A stretch of DNA of 64,000 nt, from positions 1,169,649 through 1,233,648 of the forward strand of contig NZ_VYSG01000001.1 of assembly GCF_010667615.1 (NCBI RefSeq), in the 5' to 3' direction. Numbering within the stretch: the first letter of the stretch is position 1; each line of letters begins with the position of its first letter. The notes beneath the pieces are model-generated. The model was given only the letters and a program-made list of their open reading frames with translations, ran no database searches and was not told the DNA's origin. This document shows, one piece after another, positions 1 to 9,282 of this stretch. The position numbers and the translations under genes were made by a program. This DNA is from Bifidobacterium choloepi (GTDB lineage Bacteria > Actinomycetota > Actinomycetes > Actinomycetales > Bifidobacteriaceae).

Positions 1-867
1 CGCCTCGACGGACGCCTTGCCGGCGGCTTCGGCGGCCTCGTCGGTCGTGTCGGTGAAGAGATACTGGTAGCCCTTCGTCCACATCATCGCGAGGTCGATC
101 GCCGAGAAGTTGACATACGGCACGTCGTCGCCGAGGTCGCCGACATTGTGCTGGATGCCGGTGCCTTCCATCCAGGTGTTGATCGGATCCTTGCCGTACT
201 CGTTGAACAGCCCGTAGTAGCAGTCGTTGTCGGAGATCTGGATGGCGTTCGTGATGTAGTAGTTGTCGGTCGCCGCGGCCGAATCGGTCTCGTTCATCAC
301 GTCGTCGAGGTCGATCGTGCCGGTCGCCGCGAGCGACAGGACATACGGCCCCTTGATCGAGCTCGCCGAATACTTCGCCTCGCCGCCGTCGTACGCGAGC
401 ACGGCGCCGGTGTCGAGATCGGCGACGACGAACGCCGCCGAGTAGCCGGCCGCCGTGAAGTCGTCGATCTGCGCCTGGATTTCCTGGCTGTCGGCGTCAG
501 ACAGCTGGAAGCCCTCGGTCGAGATCGTCGCGTCGCCGCTCACCTTCGCGAGGTTCTCGAGCGTCAGGTCGATCGGGTCGACGGCCGTCGTCGCCGCCGA
601 CTTGTCGACGTCGGCCGTCGAGGCATTGGACGATCCGTCCGACGAATCGCTCTCGAGCTCCTCGACGGCCTGCGCAGTCTCCGTGTCCGACGCGGCCACC
701 GCGTACGCCGACGACGTCGGGCCGTCCAGCCGGCGGTAGTAGTTGCTGATGCCGACGAGGTCGACGACGATCAGCGCGACGGTGACGAGCCCGAGGATCC
801 GGGCGATCTGCAGGCGCTTGCGGACAATCCGCCTCGCCCGCGACCGGTGACTGCTGTTATGCGGCAT
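1..867 (-). CDS. Beta-lactamase-like serine hydrolase (partial, 3' end off window)
   Basis: Reading leftward from ATG at 865-867 gives an uninterrupted frame to the window edge, so the C-terminus is missing. The N-terminus is basic (MPHNSSHRSRARRIVRKR), followed by one hydrophobic segment at about residues 20-42, so the protein is probably membrane-anchored with an extracytoplasmic catalytic domain. A Ser/Asp/Ala-rich linker follows. Then come the SxxK motif SSIK in the context YSASSIKGPY (about residue 170) and, about 45 residues later, SDN in QISDNDCYYG. The SxxK plus SDN pair is typical of class A beta-lactamase and PBP-type serine hydrolases. The KTG motif would lie beyond the edge. The role could be cell-wall related or beta-lactam hydrolysis, and the sequence cannot decide. 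It is the last gene of a minus-strand run. The motif AACGATTC lies at 900-907, just upstream of the start. Confidence 0.8.
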   Translation of the reverse strand, partial: MPHNSSHRSRARRIVRKRLQIARILGLVTVALIVVDLVGISNYYRRLDGPTSSAYAVAASDTETAQAVEELESDSSDGSSNASTADVDKSAATTAVDPIDLTLENLAKVSGDATISTEGFQLSDADSQEIQAQIDDFTAAGYSAAFVVADLDTGAVLAYDGGEAKYSASSIKGPYVLSLAATGTIDLDDVMNETDSAAATDNYYITNAIQISDNDCYYGLFNEYGKDPINTWMEGTGIQHNVGDLGDDVPYVNFSAIDLAMMWTKGYQYLFTDTTDEAAEAAGKASVEA

Positions 868-1061
868 GGCCTACCTGCGAATCTGAGTCTGGAATTTGGA
901 ACGATTCATCCCACCTTACCGGCTAGGGGTGGATGAATGCTGGGAATGCGACCAATTACCACACTTTTCGAGTCGCAAGCACCGCGAGCTCCCTGGCGCC
1001 CGCCGCTGAAATATGCAAATGCGAGCTAGCGAGCATTTGCGGCCTTTCCGGGAGCTATCAC

Positions 1062-2510
1062 CTACTCCGCGTGCGCGAGCTCGCGGAACTTCTCGTTGTC
1101 GATGACCTTCTTGTGCTCGCGGCCTTCCTTCGCGCCTTCGGAGCGCTCGTAGGCGTCGATCTTCTTCCAGCCGGTGAAGTCGATCGGCTTGACGCCGCGG
1201 GACTCGAGCAGCCGGTCGATCGATTCCGGATCGCGATCCGGCGCCACGCGACCGCCCTCGGCGGCCTTCGCGAGATCCTCGAGCATGTTCGTGACGATGA
1301 GCAGCGCGTCGGACTTCGTCGAGCCGATCAGGCCGACCGGGCCACGCTTGGCCCAGCCGGTAGCGTACAGACGCTCGCGGATTTCGCCGTCCTCGGCGGA
1401 CACGGTGATGCGGCCGTCGCCGTTCGCGTTGGCCAGGTGCGCGCCCTTCTCGTCGTAGGCGATGCCCGGCGCCGCTTCCGGCTTGTAGCCGATCGCGTGA
1501 TAGACGGCCTGCACCGGGTACTCGACGAACTCGCCGGTGCGGGTCATCTTGCCGTCGGCCGACGTGCGCGTGCGCTCGACCTTGATGCCGCGCACCTTGC
1601 CGTCCTCGCCGAGGATTTCGACCGGCGCCGAGTTGAAGTGGATGAAGTACTGGCGGTCGGCCGGGTTGCCCTCGAAGTCGACGTCGCCGTCGTCCTCCAT
1701 GTCCTCGGCCATCTCGCGGATGGCGAAGAGCTCCTCGACCATCTGGCGCGTGAGCTTGTCCTTGCCGGCTTCCTCGATCGTCTCGTCGTCGAGCTCGAAG
1801 TCGTCCTCGTCGATGATGAGCTGCACGCCCGGCAGCTTCTCCATCTCGCGCAGCTCCTGCACGCTGAACTTGGCCTGTGCCACGCCACGGCGGATGAACA
1901 GGTGCAGCGTCTTGGCCTTGTTGGCCTTGATGCCTTCGTACACATTGTCGGGAATGTCGGTACGATTCTTCAGGTCGTCGGCGTTGCGCATGAGCTCGCG
2001 CGCGACGTCCATGGCGACGTTGCCGCCGCCGATGACGGCGACTTCCTCGGCTTCCAGCGGCCACTCGCGGGCGCCGGTCGGATAGCCGTCGTACCACTCG
2101 ACGAACTTGGCCGCGCCGTAGACGCCGTCGAGATCGGCGCCTTCCAGCTTCAGCGGCTTGTCCTTGACGGCACCGGTCGCGAACAGCACGGCGTCGTAGC
2201 GGTCGAGCAGCTCGTCGAGCGTGACGTCGCTGCCGAATTCGACGTCGCAGTACAGGTGGATGTCGGGGTTGTCGAGCGTCTTCTCGAGCGCCGACGAGAT
2301 GAACTTGATCGACGGGTGATCGGGCGCCACGCCGTAGCGGACGAGGCCGAACGGCACCGGCAGCTTCTCGAACAGGTCGATTCGCGCCTCGGTTCCGACA
2401 CCGAGCTCGTCGCCCAGCTTCTTGAGCTGGCGCAGGAAAATATCGGACGAATACACGCCGGCCGGGCCGGCGCCAATAACGGCAATGCGAAGTTCAGAAT
2501 CTTGAGTCAC
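1062..2510 (-). CDS. fprA: Ferredoxin/ferredoxin-NADP reductase (FprA type)
   Basis: This 482-residue flavoprotein resembles actinobacterial FprA and adrenodoxin reductase, which move electrons between NADPH and ferredoxin via FAD in the cytoplasm. An FAD-binding GAGPAG lies at residues 13-18, followed by the family signature PVPFGLVRYGVAPDHP at about 51-66. ATGAVKDKPL lies at 111-120, and the NADPH-binding GGGNVAMD at 161-168. Near the C-terminus, the segment RLYATGWAKRGPVGLIGSTKSDA matches the second FAD-contact block. The length is normal for the family (about 450-480). The start is a GTG, with MTQDSELRIAV preceding the first beta strand; a shorter start would cut the Rossmann fold. It is monocistronic, with a repeat-rich intergenic region upstream. 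Confidence 0.9.
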   Translation of the reverse strand: MTQDSELRIAVIGAGPAGVYSSDIFLRQLKKLGDELGVGTEARIDLFEKLPVPFGLVRYGVAPDHPSIKFISSALEKTLDNPDIHLYCDVEFGSDVTLDELLDRYDAVLFATGAVKDKPLKLEGADLDGVYGAAKFVEWYDGYPTGAREWPLEAEEVAVIGGGNVAMDVARELMRNADDLKNRTDIPDNVYEGIKANKAKTLHLFIRRGVAQAKFSVQELREMEKLPGVQLIIDEDDFELDDETIEEAGKDKLTRQMVEELFAIREMAEDMEDDGDVDFEGNPADRQYFIHFNSAPVEILGEDGKVRGIKVERTRTSADGKMTRTGEFVEYPVQAVYHAIGYKPEAAPGIAYDEKGAHLANANGDGRITVSAEDGEIRERLYATGWAKRGPVGLIGSTKSDALLIVTNMLEDLAKAAEGGRVAPDRDPESIDRLLESRGVKPIDFTGWKKIDAYERSEGAKEGREHKKVIDNEKFRELAHAE

Positions 2511-2557
2511 CTTCCCAATTTACCGCACCGCTGAGATGTCACCAAGGAAAGAAAAAG

Positions 2558-2766
2558 AGCTCCCTGGAAGGGAGCTGTCGAGCGTAGCGAGACTGAGGGT
2601 CGACCGCACGTCGTCGCGAAGCGACGCGTGCGCGCTGGGACGATCGGGTACGACGTGACTCACGTTCCGTCAAGCACTCGCGTCCCAGCGCGCTCTCGTG
2701 CTCCTTCGGAGCACGTCGGCGGTCGACCCTCAGTCGGCTTCGCCGACAGCTCCCTTCCAGGGAGCT
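2558..2766. repeat. Long composite inverted repeat (BIME-like, paired modules)
   Basis: This is a 209-bp imperfect palindrome between fprA and the P1B ATPase gene. The outer arms are AGCTCCCTGGAAGGGAGCT at 2558-2576 and the matching AGCTCCCTTCCAGGGAGCT at 2748-2766. Inner matched blocks include GAGGGTCGACCGC on the left and GCGGTCGACCCTC on the right, and GCGCGCTGGGACG against CGTCCCAGCGCGC. Each arm also carries small self-complementary hairpins. The same modules recur at 9283, 54979 and 59701. Confidence 0.85.
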
Positions 2767-2773
2767 TGTACTA

Positions 2774-5248
2774 CTAGTTCCTGTCGAACATCGCGGTCAG
2801 GGCCCAGAGGATCGAGACGACGTCGATGCATTCCTGCAGGAAGGCGCCGACGACGACCGGGATGAGGTTGAACGCGGCGCACAGCATGCCGATGATCGCC
2901 AGGCCGATGCCGAGCAACACGGCCTGCAGCATGATCTTCTTCGTGTGCCGGGCGATCGAGATGCCGAGCGGCACGGCGCCGATGTCGTCGTCCATGATGA
3001 CGACCTGCGCCGACTCGGAAGCCGCCGTCGACGTGCCGTCCGTCATCGCCACGCCGATGTCGGCGACGGCGAGGACCGGGGCGTCATTGACGCCGTCGCC
3101 GACCATCATCGTGATCGGCCGCGTCATCGACTCGCCGAGGAACTTCTCGCACACCTTGTCCCACCACGGCTGTCGGTCGCGGTCGTGCGCCTCCGCCGAC
3201 CGCACCGCGTTGACCTTGTCTTCCGGCAGCAGTTCGTAGCGCACGTCGCCGATGCCGACTTCGCGCCCGATCAGCTCCGCGGACGCCCGCTTGTCGCCGG
3301 TCAGCATCGTCAGTTTCGTCACGCCCATCCGCTTGAGCTCGGCGATCGAGGCGACGGCGTTCTCGCGCGGGATGTCGCGCAGGACGATTCTCGCGGCCAG
3401 GTGTCCGTCCACGGACACATAGGTCGCCATCTCGTCGGGCTCGAGCGTCGTCGGCCACTGCGCGGCCTCGGCGGCCTTCTGCGCGGCGGCGCGGTCGGCG
3501 GCATCCTTCGCGGCCTCGCCGGCCGCCGACTTGTCCGACTGCTTGCGCACGGCGACCGGGCCGGTCTCGGTGACGAACGCGAGCCGGCCGACGCGCACCT
3601 CGTGTCCGTCGACGACACCGTAGACGCCGCGGCCCGCTTCCTCGGCGATGTTCTTGACGACCGGATAGTCCTCGTGCTGCGGCACGCGCTTCGACGCGGC
3701 CGGATCGACGCCGGCCGTCGGCGCCGTCAGCTTGCCCATCCGCACCATCGCCGCCTTGCCGGCCTGCGCAATGCCCTTCGCGAGGATATGGACCGAGTAG
3801 CTCTCGACAATGCCAGCCATGACCAGCAGCTGGTCCTCGGTGAACTCGGCAGCGCCACGAGCCGACCGCACGCGCTCGATGCGCACGACCTGCGGCTGCT
3901 TGACGGTCAGCGTGCCGGTCTTGTCGAAGAAGATATGGGTGACGCGGCCGAGGTTCTCCAGCACGTCCTGCGTCTTGACGAGGATCGAGTGCTTCGCCAG
4001 CCGGCCGGTGCCGGCGACGTAGGCGACCGGGGCGGCGATCAGCAGCGGACAGGGAGTGGCGAGGACGAGCACCTGCGCGAATCGCATGCCGGAGCCGGAG
4101 ACGCCCCAGGCCACGAACGCGATGATGAACGAGACGATCGTGAACGGCACGGCCAGCATGTCGGCGGTCTTGACGGCGGCCGACCGCGAATCCTGCGCCG
4201 ACTTCACGAGCTCGAGAATGTTCTGGTACTGCGAGTCCTTCGCCAATCGCGTGGCGCGGATCAGCATCGCCGTCGAGCCGTTGACCGAGCCGGACAGCAC
4301 CTCGGCGCCGGCGTAGACGGTGCGCGGCACCGGCTCGCCATTGATGTTGGACAGGTCGAGCGTCGCCGTGCCGTTGATCAGCGTGCCGTCGACCGGCACC
4401 GTCTCGCCCGGCAGCACGACGAGCACGTCGCCGATCCCGACGTCGCCGACCGGCACCGTCTCGAAATGATGGGCCGCCTGGTCGAGATCGTCGTCGCTCG
4501 CCTGCGCCACGCCGTTGAGGATCGGCACGGCATCCGGCGTTTCGCCAGCCTCCGGATTCGTCAGCAGTTCGTCGACGTGACGGAAGGACGGGAACGATTC
4601 TTCCTTCCCGCCGTCCGCGTGGCCATCGGCCTGCGCGCCGGCACCTGCCGCTGCGGCACGGCCGTCGCCGGACGTATTGGCCGCCGTCGCCTGCTGCACT
4701 GCGGCTCCCGCGGCGCCCAGACCCGGTGTTTCACGGGAAATATCGCCATTAGCACGTGAAACACTGCCGTCGGACGAATCGTCCGACGCGGAAGCATCGT
4801 TCGAATGACGACGATTGACGCCCGGCAGCGTGACGACGTGGGCGGTTTGCGGCGCGGCGTTGAGCAGCGCCGTCAGGCTCGACTTCGCCTTCGACTGCGC
4901 GTACGACTCGATCGCGTCGCCGGACGCGACCATCAGCATGACGGCCCAGCTGGCCCAGTACTGCTGGACGGCGACCGTCGAGATGATCGCGACGATGGCG
5001 AGCAGGTCGACGCCGACGTGGCCTTCCTTGAGCTCCTCGACCATGTTCCTGATCGACAGCAGCACCGTGTACGCGACGAGAATGATGATGATCCACTCGC
5101 CGACGCCGGGGTGGAACCCGCCGGCGGCGACGGTCTGGCCGGGATTGAGCCACGGTCGCCAGTCGGGAATGAGGGCGAGCGGCAGCGCGGCGACGATCGA
5201 GATCGGCAGCAGCGGCACTTCCCCGCAAAGATCGATGATTTTCCTCAT
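2774..5248 (-). CDS. Heavy-metal translocating P-type ATPase (P1B)
   Basis: This 824-residue membrane pump for transition or heavy metals carries the metal-site motif TPCPL (residues 398-402) in a transmembrane helix. It also has NGEP in place of the TGES actuator loop (303-306), the phosphorylation motif DKTGTLT (442-448) and the hinge GDGVND (717-722). Membrane pairs lie near residues 12-30 and 50-70, 83-110, 362-380 and 393-412, and at the C-terminus. There is no N-terminal CxxC metal-binding domain. An unusual low-complexity Ser/Asp/Ala-rich insertion occupies about residues 148-262, between the second helix pair and the actuator core. It contains NDASASDD and SRANGDISRE, whose DNA holds the dispersed motifs described in the findings. 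The start ATG has AAGGAG seven bases upstream. The metal specificity is not evident. Confidence 0.9.
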   Translation of the reverse strand: MRKIIDLCGEVPLLPISIVAALPLALIPDWRPWLNPGQTVAAGGFHPGVGEWIIIILVAYTVLLSIRNMVEELKEGHVGVDLLAIVAIISTVAVQQYWASWAVMLMVASGDAIESYAQSKAKSSLTALLNAAPQTAHVVTLPGVNRRHSNDASASDDSSDGSVSRANGDISRETPGLGAAGAAVQQATAANTSGDGRAAAAGAGAQADGHADGGKEESFPSFRHVDELLTNPEAGETPDAVPILNGVAQASDDDLDQAAHHFETVPVGDVGIGDVLVVLPGETVPVDGTLINGTATLDLSNINGEPVPRTVYAGAEVLSGSVNGSTAMLIRATRLAKDSQYQNILELVKSAQDSRSAAVKTADMLAVPFTIVSFIIAFVAWGVSGSGMRFAQVLVLATPCPLLIAAPVAYVAGTGRLAKHSILVKTQDVLENLGRVTHIFFDKTGTLTVKQPQVVRIERVRSARGAAEFTEDQLLVMAGIVESYSVHILAKGIAQAGKAAMVRMGKLTAPTAGVDPAASKRVPQHEDYPVVKNIAEEAGRGVYGVVDGHEVRVGRLAFVTETGPVAVRKQSDKSAAGEAAKDAADRAAAQKAAEAAQWPTTLEPDEMATYVSVDGHLAARIVLRDIPRENAVASIAELKRMGVTKLTMLTGDKRASAELIGREVGIGDVRYELLPEDKVNAVRSAEAHDRDRQPWWDKVCEKFLGESMTRPITMMVGDGVNDAPVLAVADIGVAMTDGTSTAASESAQVVIMDDDIGAVPLGISIARHTKKIMLQAVLLGIGLAIIGMLCAAFNLIPVVVGAFLQECIDVVSILWALTAMFDRN

Positions 5249-5488
5249 CGAATCTCCTTACGCTAGTATCGGCCCAGACCAGTCGGTCCAGGTTTGCTTC
5301 ACGCCTTGTTAGCCCATCGAATTCCCTGCGACTCCGGTTGGTCCCCGCAAGGCGGCTTGATTAAGGCACCTTGGCATCCGACACACGGCGTAAAAAGATT
5401 GATCAGTCTTCAGTTATCAGTGATCCGGATTACCGAATCCAATTTGTCGTCTTCAACGACAACCCCCGATCGTATCAGAGCGCAACGA

Positions 5489-5518
5489 AAAAGAGCTCCC
5501 CGTCAGGGGAGCTCTTTT
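5489..5518 (-). terminator. Rho-independent terminator of htrA
   Basis: The stem is GAGCTCCCC/GGGGAGCTC with loop GTCA, flanked by A-runs on one side and T-runs on the other. It lies 12 bp past the htrA stop. The stem sequence resembles the hairpin of the dispersed repeat modules. Confidence 0.85.
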
Positions 5519-5529
5519 CCAAGCGCGGT

Positions 5530-7593
5530 TTACCAGAGGCCGAACGGGTCGGTCACGCCGCCGTTGTCGTCGGAGTTGCCGGAGCCGTTACCGGAGTTGC
5601 CGGAACCGGAGCCGTTCGAGCCGTTGCCGGACCCGTTGGAGCCGGAGCCGTTGTCCGAGTTGCCGGAGTTGCCGGACGAATCGTTCGACGAGCTCGACGA
5701 GCCGTTGACGTCACTTTCCTCCTGGTTGAGCGTGACGTCGAGCTCGATCGTGTTGCCGTCGCGGACGACGGTGAGCTTGGCGGTGTCGCCCATCGCGGCG
5801 GCGCGCACGAAGCCGAGCAGCGAGTAGCTGTTCGTGACGGCGTTGCCGTTGTACGCGACGATCTCGTCGCCGGCCTTGAGGCCCGCCGTCTCGGCCGGGC
5901 TGCCGGAGACGACCGAGTTGACCTTCGCCGAGCCGCGCGTGACGCCGTCGGCCGTCACCGTGTCGGACGTGATCGTGACGCCGAGCGCGACGTGCGTGGC
6001 GGAGCCGTTCTTGATGATCTCCTCGGCGACGCGCTTGACGAGGTTCGACGGAATCGCGAAGCCGATGCCGATCGAGCCGGCCTCGTCAGACGACGAAGCG
6101 GTGGAGGCGATCGACGAGTTGATGCCGATGACTTGGCCGGCCGCGTCGAACGTCGGGCCGCCAGAGTTGCCGGGGTTGATGGCCGCGTCGATCTGGACGG
6201 CGTTGGTGACGATCGTCGTGCTCGAGTCCTCGTCCATGACGGAGACCGGGCGGTTGAGCGCCGAGACGATGCCGGTCGTCGCCGTGCCCTCGTAGCCGAG
6301 CGGGTTGCCGATCGCCATGATCGCCTCGCCGGCGGTCAGCTGGTCGGAGTCGGCGAACGTCACCGGCGTCAGGTCGGACGGCGGGTTCGTGATCTGCAGC
6401 ACGGCGAGATCGGTCGTCGCGTCGGTACCGACGACGGTCGCCTCGTACATGTCGCCGTTGTCGAGCGTGATCTGGATCTCGGAAGCGCCCTCGACGACAT
6501 GGTTGTTCGTGACGACGTGGCCGCTCGTGTCAAGGATGGCGCCGGAGCCCTTCGCGGTGCCGTCGCTCAGCGTGCTCTGGATGGAGACGACGGACGGCGA
6601 GACGGCGGAAATGACGCTCGTCCAGTCGGCGTCGGTGCCCTGCACGACGGCGGTGCCGCTCGCGGACGTCCGCGAGCTGACCGACGTCAGCGAGCTCGAC
6701 GCCGGGCCGGTCACCCAGCCCTCCGTGATCGCCGCGTAGCCGACGCCGAGGCACAGCGCCGCGGCGACGACTGCCGACACGACGCCGACGAGCACCGGGT
6801 GGCCGCTCTTCGCCTTCGTGGTCGCCGGGCCGTTCAGGTTGTTCGGGCCGTTCGGGTTGTTCGGCATGGTATTGAACGATCCGCCCGTCGGGCCGTTCGG
6901 CGTTCCGTTGCCATTCGCGCCGGAGCCATTGCCGGTCGCGCCGTTGGCGGCGTTCGCGGGGCCATTGGCGCCGTTCGCACCATTGGCACCGTTCGCGCCG
7001 TTCGCACCGGTCGCATACGGGTTGCCGAAGCCGCGGTTGATGTCGGCGTTCGGGTTGGCGTTGTTGCCATACGCATTGTTGCTGCCGTTGTTCGCGCCGT
7101 ACTGGCCGTACTGTGCTCGGCCACCATTCGCGGCGTTGCCATACTGCTGGCCGTACGGCGTGCGGGCGCCGTTCGTGCCGTTGTTGCCGTTGGCGGAAGC
7201 GCCGTTCGTGTTGGCTGCACCGTTGGCGGCACCGTTCGCGTGGATGTTCGCCGTGCGGTTCGGATCATAGGCGCCATATTGCGGTGCCAGACGGTACGGC
7301 GACGCCGTCCGGTCCTCGCCGGTCACCGACGTCGGGTGCGCGATCGGCTGGGTCGCGTCGGCGGCGTGGGTAGCGGTGTGGGCGGTGCCGGCCGGCGGCA
7401 TGACATGGGTGTCCGCGGTGGAGGAAGAGCCGCCATCCCCTGCGGCCGCTCCGGTGCGGGTCGAATCGTTCGCGGTCGTCGAGTGCGCCGCGGAAGTCTC
7501 GGACTGATGGGCAGAAACGGAAGAATCGTTCGAATTCGAAGCCGTGTTCGGCCCCGACGACGGCGTTCCGAGGCCGTTCTCTTCTTCAGCCAT
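5530..7593 (-). CDS. htrA: HtrA/DegP-family serine protease with PDZ domain
   Basis: This is a membrane-anchored trypsin-like (S1C) protease for extracytoplasmic protein quality control. In order it has a cytoplasmic Ser/Thr/Asn-rich region; an Asn/Gly repeat region with runs of (ANG)n at about residues 110-255; one transmembrane helix at about 266-286; the protease domain with His in TNNHVV (H365), Asp in TTDLAVL (D395) and Ser in GNSGGP (S477); a PDZ domain at about 535-620; and a Ser/Gly/Asn-rich tail ending in GLW. All triad residues are present. The start at 7593 (MAEEENGLG) is preferred over the ATG five codons upstream because AAGGAG lies nine bases before it. The NDSS-type residues in the N-terminal linker are encoded by the dispersed AACGATTC motif (7523 and 7463). 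The length of 687 is long for the family because of the linkers. Confidence 0.92.
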   Translation of the reverse strand: MAEEENGLGTPSSGPNTASNSNDSSVSAHQSETSAAHSTTANDSTRTGAAAGDGGSSSTADTHVMPPAGTAHTATHAADATQPIAHPTSVTGEDRTASPYRLAPQYGAYDPNRTANIHANGAANGAANTNGASANGNNGTNGARTPYGQQYGNAANGGRAQYGQYGANNGSNNAYGNNANPNADINRGFGNPYATGANGANGANGANGANGPANAANGATGNGSGANGNGTPNGPTGGSFNTMPNNPNGPNNLNGPATTKAKSGHPVLVGVVSAVVAAALCLGVGYAAITEGWVTGPASSSLTSVSSRTSASGTAVVQGTDADWTSVISAVSPSVVSIQSTLSDGTAKGSGAILDTSGHVVTNNHVVEGASEIQITLDNGDMYEATVVGTDATTDLAVLQITNPPSDLTPVTFADSDQLTAGEAIMAIGNPLGYEGTATTGIVSALNRPVSVMDEDSSTTIVTNAVQIDAAINPGNSGGPTFDAAGQVIGINSSIASTASSSDEAGSIGIGFAIPSNLVKRVAEEIIKNGSATHVALGVTITSDTVTADGVTRGSAKVNSVVSGSPAETAGLKAGDEIVAYNGNAVTNSYSLLGFVRAAAMGDTAKLTVVRDGNTIELDVTLNQEESDVNGSSSSSNDSSGNSGNSDNGSGSNGSGNGSNGSGSGNSGNGSGNSDDNGGVTDPFGLW

Positions 7594-7772
7594 TGCTTTC
7601 TCCTTCATCGATCTCTTCGCGGGCGCGCCCGCGCTGATTTTGCCAGCGGTTGAAGTTTCTTCCTAGAAGTAAAAATCAGTCGGCTGACAGATTGCTGAGA
7701 GATTTCTTAGTCTGGGAAATGAATTGTTCGTACGATTCGTAAAAAGCAGTTCCGGTCCTCACTTATTCCCCA

Positions 7773-7819
7773 AATCGCAAGGACGGAGCTCCCTGGAAGG
7801 GAGCTCCGTCCTTGCGATT
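7773..7819 (-). terminator. Perfect 22-bp hairpin overlapping the tgt stop codon
   Basis: The arms at 7773-7794 and 7798-7819 are perfectly complementary, with a GGA loop. The right arm reaches the first base of the tgt stop codon (7819-7821). The middle of the stem is the AGCTCCCT/AGGGAGCT core shared with the dispersed repeats. It probably acts as the tgt terminator, although no long T-run follows. Confidence 0.7.
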
Positions 7820-9213
7820 CAGCCGCGGCTGCCGTTTTCGTAGAAGTGGGCCATTGTCTCGTCGCGGAATTCGTCGAAGTAGCCGCCGTCGATCGAGGCG
7901 CGGATGTCGTCGAGCAGGTGGACGAAGAAATACTCGTTGTGAATCGTCGCCAATGTGAAGCCGTCCATTTCGCGGGCGCGCAGGCAATGATCGACGTACG
8001 CCTTCGAGTAGTGCGTGCAGGTGTAGCACTGGCAGCCTTCCTCGAGCGGCTCGAAGTTGAACTTGTTTTCGGCGCGCTTGACGTTGTAGCGGCCGCGGCG
8101 CGTGTAGATGGCGCCGTTGCGGCCGCAGCGGGCCGGCGCGACGCAGTCGAACGTGTCGCCGCCGTTCTCCACGCAGGCGAAGATGTCGTCGACGGCCGCG
8201 ATGCCGAGCACGTGCCGCGGGCGGTTTTCCGGCATCTCGTCGCAAATCCACGCGCAGGTGTCGCCGATGATCCGCTTCTCGATGGCGCCGCCGATGCCGA
8301 CGCCGTCGAAGTCGAGCGACGCGATCTGCGACGCCGCGCGGCGGCGCAGGTCTTCGTAGTTCGCGCCCTGCACCACGCCGTAGAGCGCCTGATACGGCTT
8401 GCCGACGCGTTCCTCGGTCAGCCGCTTGTGCTCGGCGACGCAGCGCTGCGCCCAGCGGTACGTGCGCTCGATCGATTCCTCCTGGTAGCCGCGCGTGTTC
8501 ATCAGCGTCGTCAGCTCGTCGAACGCGAACATGATGTCGGCGCCGATCTTGTGCTGGATGCCCATCGAGATCTCGGCGGAGAAGCGGTGCATCGAGCCGT
8601 TGAGCGGCGACTTGAACGTCACGCCGTCCTCATCGACGAACGCGAGTCGTTCCTTGCCGTCGGCGATGACGTCGTCGGACTTCATGCCGGTGACGTCCAT
8701 CGCGAGCGTCTTCTTGAAGCCGGCGCCGAGCGACAGCACCTGGAAGCCGCCGGAGTCGGTGAACGTCGGGCCGTCCCAGTTCATGAACTTGGCGAGGCCG
8801 CCGGCGGCGTCGAGGACATCCTCGCCGGGCCGCTCGAACAGGTGGAACGCGTTCGACAGCAGGCACTGCGCGCCGAGGTCCTTCATCGACTCGGGCAGCA
8901 CGGCCTTCATCGCGGCCTGCGTGGCGACCGGCACGAACGCCGGCGTCCTGATGTCGCCGTGCGGTGTGTGGATGACGCCGGTGCGCCCGTAGCGCGCGCC
9001 GTCGCGTCCGAGGCCGTCGGCCCGGCTTTCCAGTCGCGTCTTCTGCTCGAAATAGAACTGCGAACGATCCCCCGGCTTGCCCGGCTCCGCGCCCCGCGGC
9101 CTGTCCAGCAGTCCCCACGGCACCCCGTGCGCCGCCGTTCCGTTCACATTGGCGCCGCCAGTCGCGCCGTCCGTCACGCCATTCTCCTGCGTCGATTCAT
9201 CCATTTCAGTCAT
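7819..9213 (-). CDS. tgt: Queuine tRNA-ribosyltransferase (tRNA-guanine transglycosylase)
   Basis: Tgt exchanges guanine-34 for queuine or preQ1 in tRNAs with GUN anticodons. The hallmarks are all visible: HTPHGDIRTPAFVPVATQA at the N-terminus, TDSGGFQV (nucleophile loop region), YGVVQGANYEDLR, the substrate-loop GVGIGGAIEK, and a C-terminal zinc site CQCYTCTHYSKAYVDH. I chose the ATG at 9213 (MTEMDESTQEN) because the family domain begins about 65 residues later. An upstream start at 9264 would add an unconserved stretch. The result is 464 residues, about 60-80 longer at the N-terminus than a minimal Tgt. The extension is Gly/Asn-rich and of unclear purpose. The gene is monocistronic. Confidence 0.92.
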   Translation of the reverse strand: MTEMDESTQENGVTDGATGGANVNGTAAHGVPWGLLDRPRGAEPGKPGDRSQFYFEQKTRLESRADGLGRDGARYGRTGVIHTPHGDIRTPAFVPVATQAAMKAVLPESMKDLGAQCLLSNAFHLFERPGEDVLDAAGGLAKFMNWDGPTFTDSGGFQVLSLGAGFKKTLAMDVTGMKSDDVIADGKERLAFVDEDGVTFKSPLNGSMHRFSAEISMGIQHKIGADIMFAFDELTTLMNTRGYQEESIERTYRWAQRCVAEHKRLTEERVGKPYQALYGVVQGANYEDLRRRAASQIASLDFDGVGIGGAIEKRIIGDTCAWICDEMPENRPRHVLGIAAVDDIFACVENGGDTFDCVAPARCGRNGAIYTRRGRYNVKRAENKFNFEPLEEGCQCYTCTHYSKAYVDHCLRAREMDGFTLATIHNEYFFVHLLDDIRASIDGGYFDEFRDETMAHFYENGSRG

Positions 9214-9282
9214 GCCCACCACTCTATTAGTCGACCACGATTGGGCCCGTTTGCCTATTTGCATGGCATAAGAGGAGGGGCA

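Noticed and set aside
933-2534. Long plus-strand open frames opposite fprA (and similar long frames opposite most host genes)
   Set aside because: High GC at third positions keeps antisense frames open. These translations are Arg/Val/Asp-rich, lack ribosome sites and match no family, while the opposite strand carries clear family motifs.
5371-7653. 760-residue plus-strand protein
   Set aside because: It is a mirror of the Gly/Asn repeat-rich htrA gene; composition is Arg/Val/Gly-rich with no domain.
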